NCBI GenBank assembly: GCA_018829445.1
Contig: JAHJTV010000063.1
Location: 210,017-274,016 of the forward strand
Reading direction: 5' to 3'
Length of the DNA: 64,000 nucleotides
Source: a bacterium
GTDB taxonomy: Bacteria; SAR324; XYD2-FULL-50-16
Shown here: positions 27,872-36,508 of the stretch, piece after piece
Numbering within the stretch: position 1 is the stretch's first letter
How the letters are laid out: every line of letters begins with the position of its first letter
Notes under the pieces: model-generated
Databases searched by the model: none
Told to the model about the DNA's origin: nothing
What the model saw: the letters and a program-made list of their open reading frames with translations, nothing else
Program-made: the position numbers and the translations under genes

Positions 27872-27884
27872 ATTATTCCCCCTT
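27869..27884 (-). promoter_or_regulatory. infC translation initiation site with AUA codon
   Basis: Strong Shine-Dalgarno AAGGGGG, 6-base spacer AAUAAU, then AUA. This is probably the site of IF-3 autoregulation, because IF-3 discriminates against non-AUG/GUG/UUG starts. Confidence 0.8.
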
Positions 27885-27908
27885 CAAGTTATTGATTTAA
27901 AGAAAGTA

Positions 27909-27980
27909 TAGGCGCGGACGGGATTGAACCGTCGACCACTACCGTGTCGAGGTAGTGCTCTCCCACTGAGCTACGCGCCT
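27909..27980 (-). tRNA. tRNA-Val (GAC)
   Basis: The cloverleaf folds on the minus strand: acceptor AGGCGCG/CGCGCCT, D stem GCTC/GAGC, anticodon stem CTACC/GGTAG with loop TCGACAC, T stem GACGG/CCGTC. The anticodon is GAC. Position 33 reads C instead of the near-universal U. CCA is not encoded, unlike the other three tRNAs here. It lies 38 bases upstream of the infC start. Confidence 0.85.
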
Positions 27981-28005
27981 ATCAACTTCTATGATATTGC
28001 AATCA

Positions 28006-28082
28006 TGGTGGAGGATAGCGGAGTCGAACCGCTGACCTCCTGCTTGCAAGGCAGGCGCTCTAGCCAACTGAGCTAATCCCCC
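28006..28082 (-). tRNA. tRNA-Ala (TGC)
   Basis: Acceptor GGGGGAT/ATCCTCC (one G-T pair), D stem GCTC/GAGC, anticodon stem CCTGC/GCAGG, loop CTTGCAA with anticodon TGC, T stem AGCGG/CCGCT, encoded ACCA end. It lies between tRNA-Ile and tRNA-Val on the same strand. Confidence 0.97.
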
Positions 28083-28122
28083 GTTCCATAGAGTAAATCA
28101 AATATTATTGTCCGCGACGTAT

Positions 28123-28199
28123 TGGTGGGCCAGGGTGGACTCGAACCACCGACCCCATCCTTATCAGGGATGTACTCTAACCAACTGAGCTACTGGCCC
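28123..28199 (-). tRNA. tRNA-Ile (GAT)
   Basis: Acceptor GGGCCAG/CTGGCCC, anticodon stem CATCC/GGATG, loop CTGATAA with anticodon GAT, T stem GGTGG/CCACC, encoded ACCA. tRNA-Ile(GAT) followed by tRNA-Ala(TGC) is the pair normally found inside the 16S-23S spacer; here it stands ahead of tRNA-Val and infC with no rRNA in the window. Confidence 0.97.
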
Positions 28200-28762
28200 A
28201 ATTTGTCACTAAACATTATTTAATATCTAACATGGTCGGTTCTGTCAAATGCTTTTTTTCCTTAAAATTTCTTTCTTAAAAAGAGCATTCATAAATAATA
28301 GTAAGAAGCCCTATTTCCGTCAAATACTTTTTGGCTTGATGAAATAAGAAATCAATTGCTAGCCTTAGAGAATGGTGCAGCTTTAATCACTAATATTATT
28401 CCCGTTTTATAGTTTGTGATAAGTTCTAGATACCAAAACGCAACAATTCAGTGTTATATCAACCTTGATATATCGCATCTTTCTGCTTATGCAAATGTGA
28501 TAAACAATGGGTAAAGCTTTTTAAGAAGCAGTCTTTTAGGAAAGACAATTGATACCGCTTTTCTAACAGGTTGAAAAAACTTTAGTTCCATCGCCGCATC
28601 AGAAAGCAGAGCCTTTCTGATACGGCGATGGGAAAGTGGAATGAAAGGGAAAACAGACTCAGTATAGTAAGAGAAAGCGGAGAATCCAGAGTTGTCAATA
28701 TTAAACTTTGTTTTCGCAGTACTATAATTATCAATAGTTCCTAGGTAACAAATGGAGATACC
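28200..28762. other. intergenic region between divergent tRNA/infC and fabY-like transcription units
   Basis: About 560 bases. It must hold the promoter of the tRNA-infC unit and that of the ketoacyl synthase gene. A TATAAT at 28723-28728 is a candidate -10 for the latter but lacks a good -35. A long hairpin at 28588-28631 is listed separately. No gene seen. Confidence 0.5.
28588..28631. repeat. 19-bp-stem hairpin
   Basis: Bases 28588-28606 pair with 28613-28631 with one C-A mismatch around the loop CAGAGC; the arms contain CCATCGCCG and CGGCGATGG. On the minus strand the stem is followed within 10 bases by a run of U, so it could act as a terminator for minus-strand transcription. No gene lies immediately upstream to need it, so its role is unclear. 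Confidence 0.7.
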
Positions 28763-30688
28763 GTGTCACATCTGCCCGTAATCGTAAGCATTGGCGGTGC
28801 TAATTCCGCCGGAAGGAGTTCTTTTCATCATGGATACCGCAGGTTGGTCATTGATCGTCTGGAGCAAAAAGAGAGACAAGACACTCTACTTAGTCTCGCA
28901 ACCATGATGGGATTACTGAAAAGCAAGAATGACTCCCTTGTTGACATGCAGGGGCGGGTATGTTTGCCGGAAGAGGTTGAAGCCCGATTTGCCACTCAAA
29001 TATATGAGAACACCCTTCTTCGAAAAATCATTCCGGATCTGTTTGATGTTGATAGAGTTCCAATGAATCGAAAAATTGAAGCAACGGATACTGGTAGCTC
29101 CGACATTCGATTCTCGATTCCCAAAAAACAATTGCCCAACCCGATTCCGACTAATTGGCAAGTAAGTGAAACTTCAAAGGATCCGGATCAAGTTGAGGTC
29201 GCCGTAAACGGATCATTGGAGTTTTATCTGCGCGATTTTAAAGAATCTCTTGTCAAAACAGCCGGACAGTTACCTACCGGTTTTGACGCAGGACGCTATT
29301 ATAGTTCAACCCACCATCCACGGGGACTCCAAATGGCTGTTTTTGGTGCCTCAGATCTTTTAAATGCCCTTGGAATTGATTGGGAAACGGTCAAACAATC
29401 AGTCCATCCCGATCAGATTGGTGTTTACGCGGGTAGCGGACATGGGCAGATGGATGATACCGGCGGGGGTGGATTGATGAAGGCACTGTTGGAAGGGAAA
29501 AGAACCTCGTCGAGATATCTACCGCTAAGTCTGGTGGACATGCCGTCCAATTTTATCAATGCATATGTTATAGGAAACATTGGGCACACCGGAACCCAAA
29601 TCGCAGCTTGTGCAACCTTCCTATATAACCTTGATTTGGCCATTAAGGAGATTCAACTGGGAAAAAGAAGGGTAGCCATTGTTGGTAATTCTGAAGCCCC
29701 GATTTTACCCGAGATCATTGATGGCTACAAAGCAATGGGGGCGTTGGCGGACGATGCTAGATTGCTTAATTTCTCTAAAAACGGGATCATTTCGCACGCT
29801 GACCGAGCAGCTTCCTGTAAACCATTCAGCGAAAACTGCGGCTTCACCCTGTCCGAATCTTCCCAGTTTTTGGTTCTTTTTGATGATGAATTGGCGCTGG
29901 AACTGGGAGCTCAGATTTACGGCTCGGTGGCTGATATATTTATTAAAGCCGATGGGTATAAAAAATCGATCTCTTCACCCGGTTTTGGAAATTATATCAC
30001 CTTGGCCAAAGCATCTGCCCGCTTAAGGGCAATCTTGGGTGAGGATTCATTGCGAAACAGAAGTTATGTCTCGTCACATGGTTCCGGAACCCCTCTGAAC
30101 AGAACAACCGAATCACACGGTCTGAATGAAACGGCCAAAGCATTCAAGATCAATCAATGGCTGATTTCAGCCGTAAAATGTTACCTCGGACATCCTCTGA
30201 CCCCGGCTTCCGGAGATCAATTGATTACTGCGCTGGGCACATGGCAGTATGGATGGGTCCCTGGTATTTTTACCCTGGACGCTATTCCGGAAGATGTTCA
30301 CAGAAGCAACCTCAAGTTCAGCAAGGAACACGTCCAAGTCGAAAAGGATGCATTTGACGCAGTTTTTATTAACTCAAAGGGATTTGGCGGCAACAATGCT
30401 ACCGGTCTGGTGCTTTCACCGCAGGTTACGCTGAGAATGTTGGAGCACAAACATGGCAAATCAGCAATAACTGCATACCAGGAAAGATGCCAGAAAACCA
30501 TGGAAACAGCACAAGAGTATGACAAAAAAGCCATCAAAGGAGAATTTGAGGTATATTATAAGGACGGAGAACATGTTTTAAATGAACAGGATCTGGAGTT
30601 GACCGACAAAGAACTGAAAATACCGGGGTATAAAAAGTCTGTAGATTTGAATCTGACAAATAGTTTTCCGGATATGACACCCGTTTAA
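28763..30688 (+). CDS. beta-ketoacyl-ACP synthase, FabY-like
   Basis: 641 residues, much longer than FabB/FabF (about 410). It starts at GTG with GGAGAT 3-8 bases before. The N-terminus 'LPVIVSIGGANSAGRSSFHHGYRR' resembles Pseudomonas FabY (PA5174), about 630 residues, which starts fatty acid synthesis by condensing acetyl-CoA with malonyl-ACP. Thiolase-fold catalytic residues are visible: Cys in 'IAACATF', His in 'SSHGSGTPLNRT', Lys in 'SAVKCYLGHP' and the His just after it. It stands alone upstream of truB. If it is FabY, it would substitute for FabH. The residues after 560 form a charged extension. Confidence 0.85.
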   Translation: MSHLPVIVSIGGANSAGRSSFHHGYRRLVIDRLEQKERQDTLLSLATMMGLLKSKNDSLVDMQGRVCLPEEVEARFATQIYENTLLRKIIPDLFDVDRVPMNRKIEATDTGSSDIRFSIPKKQLPNPIPTNWQVSETSKDPDQVEVAVNGSLEFYLRDFKESLVKTAGQLPTGFDAGRYYSSTHHPRGLQMAVFGASDLLNALGIDWETVKQSVHPDQIGVYAGSGHGQMDDTGGGGLMKALLEGKRTSSRYLPLSLVDMPSNFINAYVIGNIGHTGTQIAACATFLYNLDLAIKEIQLGKRRVAIVGNSEAPILPEIIDGYKAMGALADDARLLNFSKNGIISHADRAASCKPFSENCGFTLSESSQFLVLFDDELALELGAQIYGSVADIFIKADGYKKSISSPGFGNYITLAKASARLRAILGEDSLRNRSYVSSHGSGTPLNRTTESHGLNETAKAFKINQWLISAVKCYLGHPLTPASGDQLITALGTWQYGWVPGIFTLDAIPEDVHRSNLKFSKEHVQVEKDAFDAVFINSKGFGGNNATGLVLSPQVTLRMLEHKHGKSAITAYQERCQKTMETAQEYDKKAIKGEFEVYYKDGEHVLNEQDLELTDKELKIPGYKKSVDLNLTNSFPDMTPV

Positions 30689-30930
30689 CAGGTGTCTGAA
30701 CGAAAACCCTGTTAATCCTCGCGACAATCCGTATGGAAAGCAGATATTCCCGGTGAAGATCTCCGCTTTCAGCTTCAGCATTCAGGTTTATAACTGATTG
30801 AAATGCTCTGGCGCCTGGCTGAAAGCAGATCGCCGACCAATACAAGCTTTAAGTCGAATCTTCTTGTTTCAAGTAGTACCATGATAGAAAGTAGTAACTT
30901 TTCGTTCGGACACTAACCAGAAGGGATACG

Positions 30931-31845
30931 TTGAATGGAATTATAAATATTTTTAAACCGGAAGGCATTACTTCAAACGGGGTAATCCATGAGATAAAAA
31001 AAACCACCGGAGAAAAAAAGATTGGTCATATCGGCACCCTGGATCCTCTGGCGACAGGCATACTACCTTTATTCCTGGGGAAATACACCAAGCTGATTCC
31101 TCACTTTAATCTGGCACACAAGACCTACCGGGCAACTGCCAGACTGGGGGCAACCTCCACCACCATGGATCGGGAAGGTGACATTACCGAGGTGCCTGTT
31201 CCGGTAAATCTGTCTAAAAGAGAGATTCTTCAAGCCCTGACATCTTTTCTTGGTACCAGCGAACAGATGCCGCCCATGTATTCGGCAATAAAGATAAATG
31301 GGAAGAAGCTCTATCAATATGCCAGGGAAGGGAAAACCATCGAACGCCAGGCGAGGAAGATAACCATATTTGATATCCGGTTATTGGAATATCAGGAAAA
31401 AACACTGGAATTTGAAGTGCAATGTTCAAAAGGGACTTACATCAGAAGTCTGGTGGATGATATTGCCATCAAAGTTGGAACAAGAGCCTACCTGCACCAT
31501 TTGATCCGAACAAAATGTGGAGACTTTTTCACGGAAAAAAATGCGATAGAACTGTCTTGCGCAAAAAAAATGATGAAAAGCGATTTACAAAGCAAGTTCA
31601 TTGATCCAAAATGTATCTTATTCGATTGGCATGAAGTTAGAATTTTTTCAACTTCGCAACGAAAACAGATCAGCCAGGGCAGGACAATTGAGATACCCGC
31701 TGATGATATTTGTTTATCCAATAGGGGGAAACAGTTTTCAAATGCAATCGCCAGAACTCAGAACGGTGAGCTTTTAGCAACGGGAATTCTTGAATTCAGC
31801 CAGGATTCCATTTGCAGGTTCCGTTCCGGGAAAGTTTTTATTTAA
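30931..31845 (+). CDS. truB: tRNA pseudouridine-55 synthase
   Basis: Makes pseudouridine 55 in the T loop of tRNAs. 304 residues from TTG at 30931 (AAGGGA at 30921-30926); the first residues 'MNGIINIFKPEGITS' are typical. The catalytic Asp is in 'HIGTLDPLATGILPL', followed by 'KTYRATARLG' and 'CSKGTYIRSLVDDI'. A C-terminal PUA-like segment is present. truB-rpsO-pnp is a conserved order in many bacteria. Confidence 0.96.
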   Translation: MNGIINIFKPEGITSNGVIHEIKKTTGEKKIGHIGTLDPLATGILPLFLGKYTKLIPHFNLAHKTYRATARLGATSTTMDREGDITEVPVPVNLSKREILQALTSFLGTSEQMPPMYSAIKINGKKLYQYAREGKTIERQARKITIFDIRLLEYQEKTLEFEVQCSKGTYIRSLVDDIAIKVGTRAYLHHLIRTKCGDFFTEKNAIELSCAKKMMKSDLQSKFIDPKCILFDWHEVRIFSTSQRKQISQGRTIEIPADDICLSNRGKQFSNAIARTQNGELLATGILEFSQDSICRFRSGKVFI

Positions 31846-31873
31846 TATTTTAACGCTGGATACGGAGTATTTT

Positions 31874-32140
31874 ATGTTATCACTAGAAGATAAAAAAGAG
31901 ATTATTAAGACGTACGGAAAAAGCGAAAATGATACTGGATCAACAAAGGTTCAAATCGCCCTCTTATCATCAAGGATCAAGTATTTAACCGAGCACTTTA
32001 AGACACACAAACACGATCATCACTCAAGAAGAGGGCTGATGAAACTTGTTGGTAGCAGACGAAGGTTACTGGGATACCTGAAACAGAAAGATGTGAGCCA
32101 ATATCGTGACCTTATTAAGAGTCTTGGTATAAGAAAATAG
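31874..32140 (+). CDS. rpsO: 30S ribosomal protein S15
   Basis: 88 residues, matching S15 ('GSTKVQIALLSSRIKYLTEH', 'HDHHSRRGL', 'LVGSRRRLLGYLK', 'YRDLIKSLGIRK'). The ATG at 31874 has ACGGAG just upstream. It binds 16S rRNA helices 20-22 and represses its own translation in other species. It lies between truB and pnp. Confidence 0.98.
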   Translation: MLSLEDKKEIIKTYGKSENDTGSTKVQIALLSSRIKYLTEHFKTHKHDHHSRRGLMKLVGSRRRLLGYLKQKDVSQYRDLIKSLGIRK

Positions 32141-32158
32141 TACCAGGATAATATTGAA

Positions 32159-32199
32159 GTTACGTACTTAACCCAAATCACATCAATTAAGTACGTAAC
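32159..32199 (+). terminator. hairpin between rpsO and pnp
   Basis: GTTACGTACTTAA (32159-32171) and TTAAGTACGTAAC (32187-32199) are perfect complements, 13 bp with a 15-base loop, followed by AAAAGACTTTATTTT. In other bacteria this intercistronic region has an attenuating terminator and an RNase III site, and this hairpin is the obvious candidate. There is no clean U-tract, so it may be a processing stem rather than a terminator. The rest of the 290-base gap shows no gene. Confidence 0.55.
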
Positions 32200-32432
32200 A
32201 AAAGACTTTATTTTAAGATTAAATTTCTTGAACCATTCCTTCAAGCATCAGAAAATATTCATTATATCTCACAAAGCTCAGAATGAAGAACAGGCTTCCC
32301 AACAACCGGGATCTACCAAACGTTCTGAATACTGGGAGAACTACTCTTCAACACCCTCTAAATCGCTGAAATTTTGGCTTTCGACTGGGAAACCGCTCGA
32401 TTTGTGCGATTAATGAAACTATAAAAAAAAAT

Positions 32433-34502
32433 ATGGAAAGAATCGAAATTGATTATCAGGGAAAATCCCTTACAATAGAAACCAATCACATTGCTAAACA
32501 GGCAAATGGTGCGGTTTTAGTTACATATGGCGATACAGTCGTATTGGTAGCCGCAACAGCGGAAACCAAAGATGCTAACATGGATTTTTTCCCCCTGACC
32601 TGCGTTTACCAGGTTAGAACATACTCCCAGGGAAGAATCGCCGGGGGATTCATAAAAAGAGAACGAATGCCTTCAGAACTGGAAGTATTGGCTTCCAGGA
32701 TTATTGACAGACCCTTGAGACCTCTTTTTACCGAAGGCTATTCACGCGAAACACAAGTTATCGCCACCGTCTTGAGCTATGACAAGGCAGCCAATCCCAT
32801 CTCTGCCTCTTTGTTGGGGGCTTCCGCTGCGTTAGTGATATCCGATATTCCCTATGAAACTCCGATTGCCGGAGTGAGCGTGGGTAGAATTAACGGGGAG
32901 TTCATAGTTAATCCATCACCTCAACAGCTTGAAGAAAGTGATATGGACCTGTTTGTTGTAGCCAAAAAGGACGCCATTGTCATGGTTGAAGGCGAAAGCA
33001 AAAATATCTCGGAAGAAGATGTTGTCGAGGCTCTGGATTTTGCTCATGAAGCCATAAAGCCACTGCTTAAGATTCAACTGGAATTACGGGAAAAATTCGG
33101 AAAAGAAAAGATAAAGGTCTCACCCCCCGAAGAGAATAAAGAGTTAACCAAAGCAATCAATAAGAAGGCCAAAAAGAGCCTGGAGAAAGCGCTTACCATT
33201 CCCACCAAGATTGAGCGACAAATCGCAATCAGGGAAGTGGTCAAGGAGCTGTGTGAGGAAATGATTGCGGATGATGCGGATTATACGGAAGGGGACATAA
33301 AAGATGCTGTCCATAAACTGGAAAAAGAGATCATTCGCAGAAACATCCTCACCAAAAAACAGAGAATTGATGGTCGGTCCTTTACCGAAGTTCGTCCTAT
33401 TACCTGTGAAATTGGCATTCTGCCCAATACTCATGGATCAGCTCTGTTCACACGGGGAGAAACTCAAGCCTTGATTGCAACAACGCTGGGAACAAAGGAC
33501 GATGAGCAGATGATTGACGATCCTTCCGGCACCTATTTTAAGCGTTTTTATGTCCATTACAATTTCCCGGCTTATTCGGTGGGTGAAGTCAGGAGAATGG
33601 CGGCCCCGGGACGAAGGGAAATCGGACACGGTAATCTTGCAGAAAGGGGATTGACAAACGTGCTGCCGGATAAGGAATTATTTCCTTACACAATCAGAAT
33701 TGTATCCGAGATCACCGAATCAAACGGCTCCTCTTCAATGGCAAGTGTATGCGGTGGATCACTCTCCATGATGGATGCGGGCGTTCCTATTTCCTCTCCG
33801 GTTGCTGGTGTAGCCATGGGCTTGGTGACTGAAAAGGATAAAACAGCCATCCTAACGGATATTTTGGGTGATGAAGATCATGTCGGGGATATGGATTTTA
33901 AAGTAGTGGGAACCTCAGAAGGAATTACCGCTCTCCAGATGGATATCAAGATCGACGGCCTCTCCACCGACCTCATCAAAGATGCTCTTGATCAGGCAAA
34001 AGATGGCAGACTGCATATTCTGGCTGAAATGAACAAGGCCATTGAGGGTGCACGGGACACTATCGCCGGCAATGCTCCCAGATTCATCCAGTATAAAATT
34101 TCACCTTCAAAAATCAGGGACATCATCGGCCCCGGTGGCAAGGTGATTAAGGGGATTCAAGCAGAAACCGGTGCAAAACTTGAGATTGATGATTCCGGCA
34201 TTATCAACATTTCATCTGCCGATCAGAAGAGCGCTGAGAAGGCTCTTGCCCTGATCAGAGAAATCACACAAGATGTCGAAATTGGAACCATATATGAAGG
34301 AACCGTCAAGAAGATTGTTGATTTCGGTGCCTTCGTTGAGATCCTGCCAAACACCCAGGGACTCGTTCACATCTCTGAAATAGCCAAAGATAGAGTTAGT
34401 AAGGTGGAAGAGGTATTGAGCGAAGGACAAGTCGTTACGGTAAAAGCGATCGGATTTGACAAACGTGGAAAATTAAAATTATCCATGAAAGCTGTAGAAT
34501 AA
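32433..34502 (+). CDS. pnp: polyribonucleotide nucleotidyltransferase (PNPase)
   Basis: 3'-5' phosphorolytic exoribonuclease of the RNA degradosome. 689 residues in the usual order: RNase PH domain 1 ('GDTVVLVAATA', 'FIKRERMPSE', 'DRPLRPLF'), a helical domain, RNase PH domain 2 ('GRREIGHGNLAERGL', 'SNGSSSMASVCGGSLSMMDAG' region with catalytic Asp), a KH domain ('SKIRDIIGPGGKVIKGI') and an S1 domain ('YEGTVKKIVDFGAFVEI'). The ATG lacks a clear Shine-Dalgarno. A stem GCATTTCAA/TTGAAATGC at 34511-34543 follows the stop. Confidence 0.98.
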   Translation: MERIEIDYQGKSLTIETNHIAKQANGAVLVTYGDTVVLVAATAETKDANMDFFPLTCVYQVRTYSQGRIAGGFIKRERMPSELEVLASRIIDRPLRPLFTEGYSRETQVIATVLSYDKAANPISASLLGASAALVISDIPYETPIAGVSVGRINGEFIVNPSPQQLEESDMDLFVVAKKDAIVMVEGESKNISEEDVVEALDFAHEAIKPLLKIQLELREKFGKEKIKVSPPEENKELTKAINKKAKKSLEKALTIPTKIERQIAIREVVKELCEEMIADDADYTEGDIKDAVHKLEKEIIRRNILTKKQRIDGRSFTEVRPITCEIGILPNTHGSALFTRGETQALIATTLGTKDDEQMIDDPSGTYFKRFYVHYNFPAYSVGEVRRMAAPGRREIGHGNLAERGLTNVLPDKELFPYTIRIVSEITESNGSSSMASVCGGSLSMMDAGVPISSPVAGVAMGLVTEKDKTAILTDILGDEDHVGDMDFKVVGTSEGITALQMDIKIDGLSTDLIKDALDQAKDGRLHILAEMNKAIEGARDTIAGNAPRFIQYKISPSKIRDIIGPGGKVIKGIQAETGAKLEIDDSGIINISSADQKSAEKALALIREITQDVEIGTIYEGTVKKIVDFGAFVEILPNTQGLVHISEIAKDRVSKVEEVLSEGQVVTVKAIGFDKRGKLKLSMKAVE

Positions 34503-34510
34503 GAATCTAT

Positions 34511-34543
34511 GCATTTCAACAGACAATTTGACTCTTGAAATGC
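34511..34543 (+). terminator. weak hairpin after pnp
   Basis: GCATTTCAA (34511-34519) pairs with TTGAAATGC (34535-34543), 9 bp with a 15-base loop and no U-tract. It stands between pnp and tRNA-Arg and could be a terminator or an RNA-processing stem. Confidence 0.35.
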
Positions 34544-34576
34544 AGTTCGATCCACGGTATACTGCGCTTATATCGT

Positions 34577-34652
34577 GTCCCCATAGTTTAGCTGGATAAA
34601 ACAGTGGATTCCTAATCCTCAGCTCCAGGTTCGAGTCCTGGTGGGGGCACCA
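34577..34652 (+). tRNA. tRNA-Arg (CCT), integration target of the island
   Basis: Acceptor GTCCCCA/TGGGGGC (one T-G pair), D stem GTTT/AAAC, anticodon stem GTGGA/TCCTC with a T-T mismatch at 28-42, loop TTCCTAA with anticodon CCT, T stem CCAGG/CCTGG, encoded ACCA. Its 3' 47 bases (34606-34652) are repeated at 38987-39033 and 49308-49357. It is the intact copy at the left edge of the accessory island. Confidence 0.95.
34606..34652 (+). repeat. att-type direct repeat, copy 1 (3' half of tRNA-Arg)
   Basis: The 47 bases from the anticodon stem to the CCA end match 38987-39033 with one difference and 49308-49357 with a few. This is the standard arrangement for a site-specific integration core within a tRNA gene. 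Confidence 0.88.
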
Positions 34653-34896
34653 TTCATATCAATAAGTTACAACCTGCTTCGACTTCTGCAAGGCTCTACT
34701 CTAAATTGCCCCAAATTACCCATAGATTTGTCATTCTCAATCCTGTTGAATAAAGGATTCCCAGAAGCACCCTCTCAAAGTCCTGTTTTCAGTTGCTCTA
34801 CGCCCAATTGCACAAGAATAATACATAAAGACACATCATCTGATTGTGTCCCCATATCATGCTGTCTATTCCTTTCTTGACCGAACTATTCTGATA

Positions 34897-34950
34897 TGTC
34901 ATTTTTACTATAGAAATGACCAGATCACGTTTTCTATAGTAAAAATAACA
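34897..34950. promoter_or_regulatory. inverted repeat ahead of AAA ATPase gene
   Basis: TGTCATTTTTACTATAGAAA (34897-34916) and its near-exact reverse complement (34931-34950, one mismatch) are separated by 14 bases. The right arm ends 12 bases before the ATPase start codon. A degenerate copy of the same pair lies past the gene at 36509-36561. Likely an operator or element-end sequence. Confidence 0.75.
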
Positions 34951-34962
34951 ACCAGGTGTAAT

Positions 34963-36381
34963 ATGTTTGTTGGTAGGCAAACTGAACTCGATTTATTGGA
35001 AGAGCATTATAAATCAAAAACATCCGAGTTTTGTATATTATATGGAAGACGCCGAATTGGAAAATCGACCCTTCTGGAGAAATTCACTGAAAACAAGCCA
35101 GCATTTTTCTTTCTAGCTGGCAGAGAAACGAAGCGCCAACAATTAAAACGTTTTGTTCGTGAACTTGGTGAAGCTGTATCAGACCCTCTTACAGGAAAAA
35201 CCATTGTCTCAGAATGGGATGAAGCGTTGATGTTACTGGATCGAACGCTTCCCCTTCTTTTACAAAAATCGGATACAAAAAAAGCGATTGTCGTATTTGA
35301 TGAATTCCAATGGATGTGTCGGGGAGCAGTTGAGCTACTCTCCGATCTACAACGTCACTGGGATAAGAAATGGAAAGATGCTAAAAATCTAATGCTGATC
35401 CTCTGCGGATCTTCAATCAGTTTTATGCTGGGCGATGTTCTTTCCCGGAAAAGCCCCCTGTTTGGGCGTCGTACATTCAGTTTCGAGTTGAATCCATTCA
35501 AGGTTAAAGAAGCAGCAACGTTACTGCGGTTCAAGGGAAAATTCGAAGTGGTGGAGTCATATCTGGCTGTGGGAGGAGTTCCTAAGTATCTTGAAATTAT
35601 GAACACAAAAGGATCATTTCAGCAATCTATCACTAAGCAGGCATTCACAGCATCAGGCTATTTTTTCGAAGAAATCCGATTCCTACTGGCTGAACAGTTA
35701 AGAGAAACAGAGCACTATTATATGGTTCTTTCTCAATTAGCCAAAGGCAGTATGGGTGTCACTGAGTTGGAGAAGTCAACCGGCATAGGTTCAGGCCAAA
35801 TAATGTATTATCTGGAACGGCTCAACTTGTTAGGATTTGTGTCCAGGCATATACCCATCGGAAAAAGTGTTAACACTAAAAAAGTCCAGTATTGTTTGGA
35901 TGACTACTATCTGCGTTTCTATTTTACGTTTGTTCACCCAGATCTTCATCGAATTTCCACAACCCCTGCAGGAATCGGGTTTGATTCTTTGACGGGAAAC
36001 AGGTGGAGTGCATTTTCCGGTTTATCATTCGAGCATTTTGTGCGTGACCATGCAGTGACAGTTGTATCCAAAGTAGGATTCGAAGGAGGAATCAAGCGAC
36101 TAGGCCGTTTTTGGCAGACAGCTACAAAACGAAAACGGGGGCTTCAGATTGATTTGATTATCGAATGTGACGATCAGATAACGCTGATTTGCGAATGCAA
36201 ATGGTCTGGAAAAAAAACAGGTATGGATGCGGTTTTTGATCTTCGCAAAAGAATGGATCTTTATCCCAACATACAGAATCATACTCTCAAACCGGTTATC
36301 ATTGCAGCAGGCGGAGTCACCGGGAATGTTCTAAACGAAAAAGATATATCTATCGTCACGCTGGATGACTTTTTTATGTAA
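34963..36381 (+). CDS. AAA ATPase with C-terminal nuclease-like domain (ATPase_2/DUF234 type)
   Basis: 472 residues from the ATG at 34963 (AGGTG 4 bases before); an upstream extension in frame reads through the inverted repeat and is rejected. The N-terminus 'MFVGRQTELDLLEEHY', Walker A 'YGRRRIGKSTLLEKF' and Walker-B-like 'AIVVFDEFQW' define the archaeal-type ATPase (PF01637) family. A winged-helix segment follows near 290-340, then a C-terminal domain with 'LQIDLIIE' and 'LICECKWSGK', the Asp and Glu-x-Lys of a PD-(D/E)xK nuclease fold as in DUF234. These proteins are widespread and poorly understood. It is the first gene of the island, bracketed on both sides by copies of one inverted-repeat motif. 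Confidence 0.85.
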   Translation: MFVGRQTELDLLEEHYKSKTSEFCILYGRRRIGKSTLLEKFTENKPAFFFLAGRETKRQQLKRFVRELGEAVSDPLTGKTIVSEWDEALMLLDRTLPLLLQKSDTKKAIVVFDEFQWMCRGAVELLSDLQRHWDKKWKDAKNLMLILCGSSISFMLGDVLSRKSPLFGRRTFSFELNPFKVKEAATLLRFKGKFEVVESYLAVGGVPKYLEIMNTKGSFQQSITKQAFTASGYFFEEIRFLLAEQLRETEHYYMVLSQLAKGSMGVTELEKSTGIGSGQIMYYLERLNLLGFVSRHIPIGKSVNTKKVQYCLDDYYLRFYFTFVHPDLHRISTTPAGIGFDSLTGNRWSAFSGLSFEHFVRDHAVTVVSKVGFEGGIKRLGRFWQTATKRKRGLQIDLIIECDDQITLICECKWSGKKTGMDAVFDLRKRMDLYPNIQNHTLKPVIIAAGGVTGNVLNEKDISIVTLDDFFM

Positions 36382-36508
36382 AACCTATCTGATACGTACC
36401 CGGAAAGATTCTCAATGGAATTTCCAGCCTGAATGGTGGCACTTTAATAGCCTGTTATTCCGTCTATTTGAGCTAAAATGCTATTGAAGATACAATTTGA
36501 TATCTGAA

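Noticed and set aside
32228..32413. Open frame between rpsO and pnp
   Set aside because: It starts without a ribosome binding site in a region where other bacteria have only leader and processing sequences.
34846..34962. Longer start for the AAA ATPase
   Set aside because: The extension is translated from the inverted repeat and has no family resemblance; the protein family begins with 'MFVGR'.
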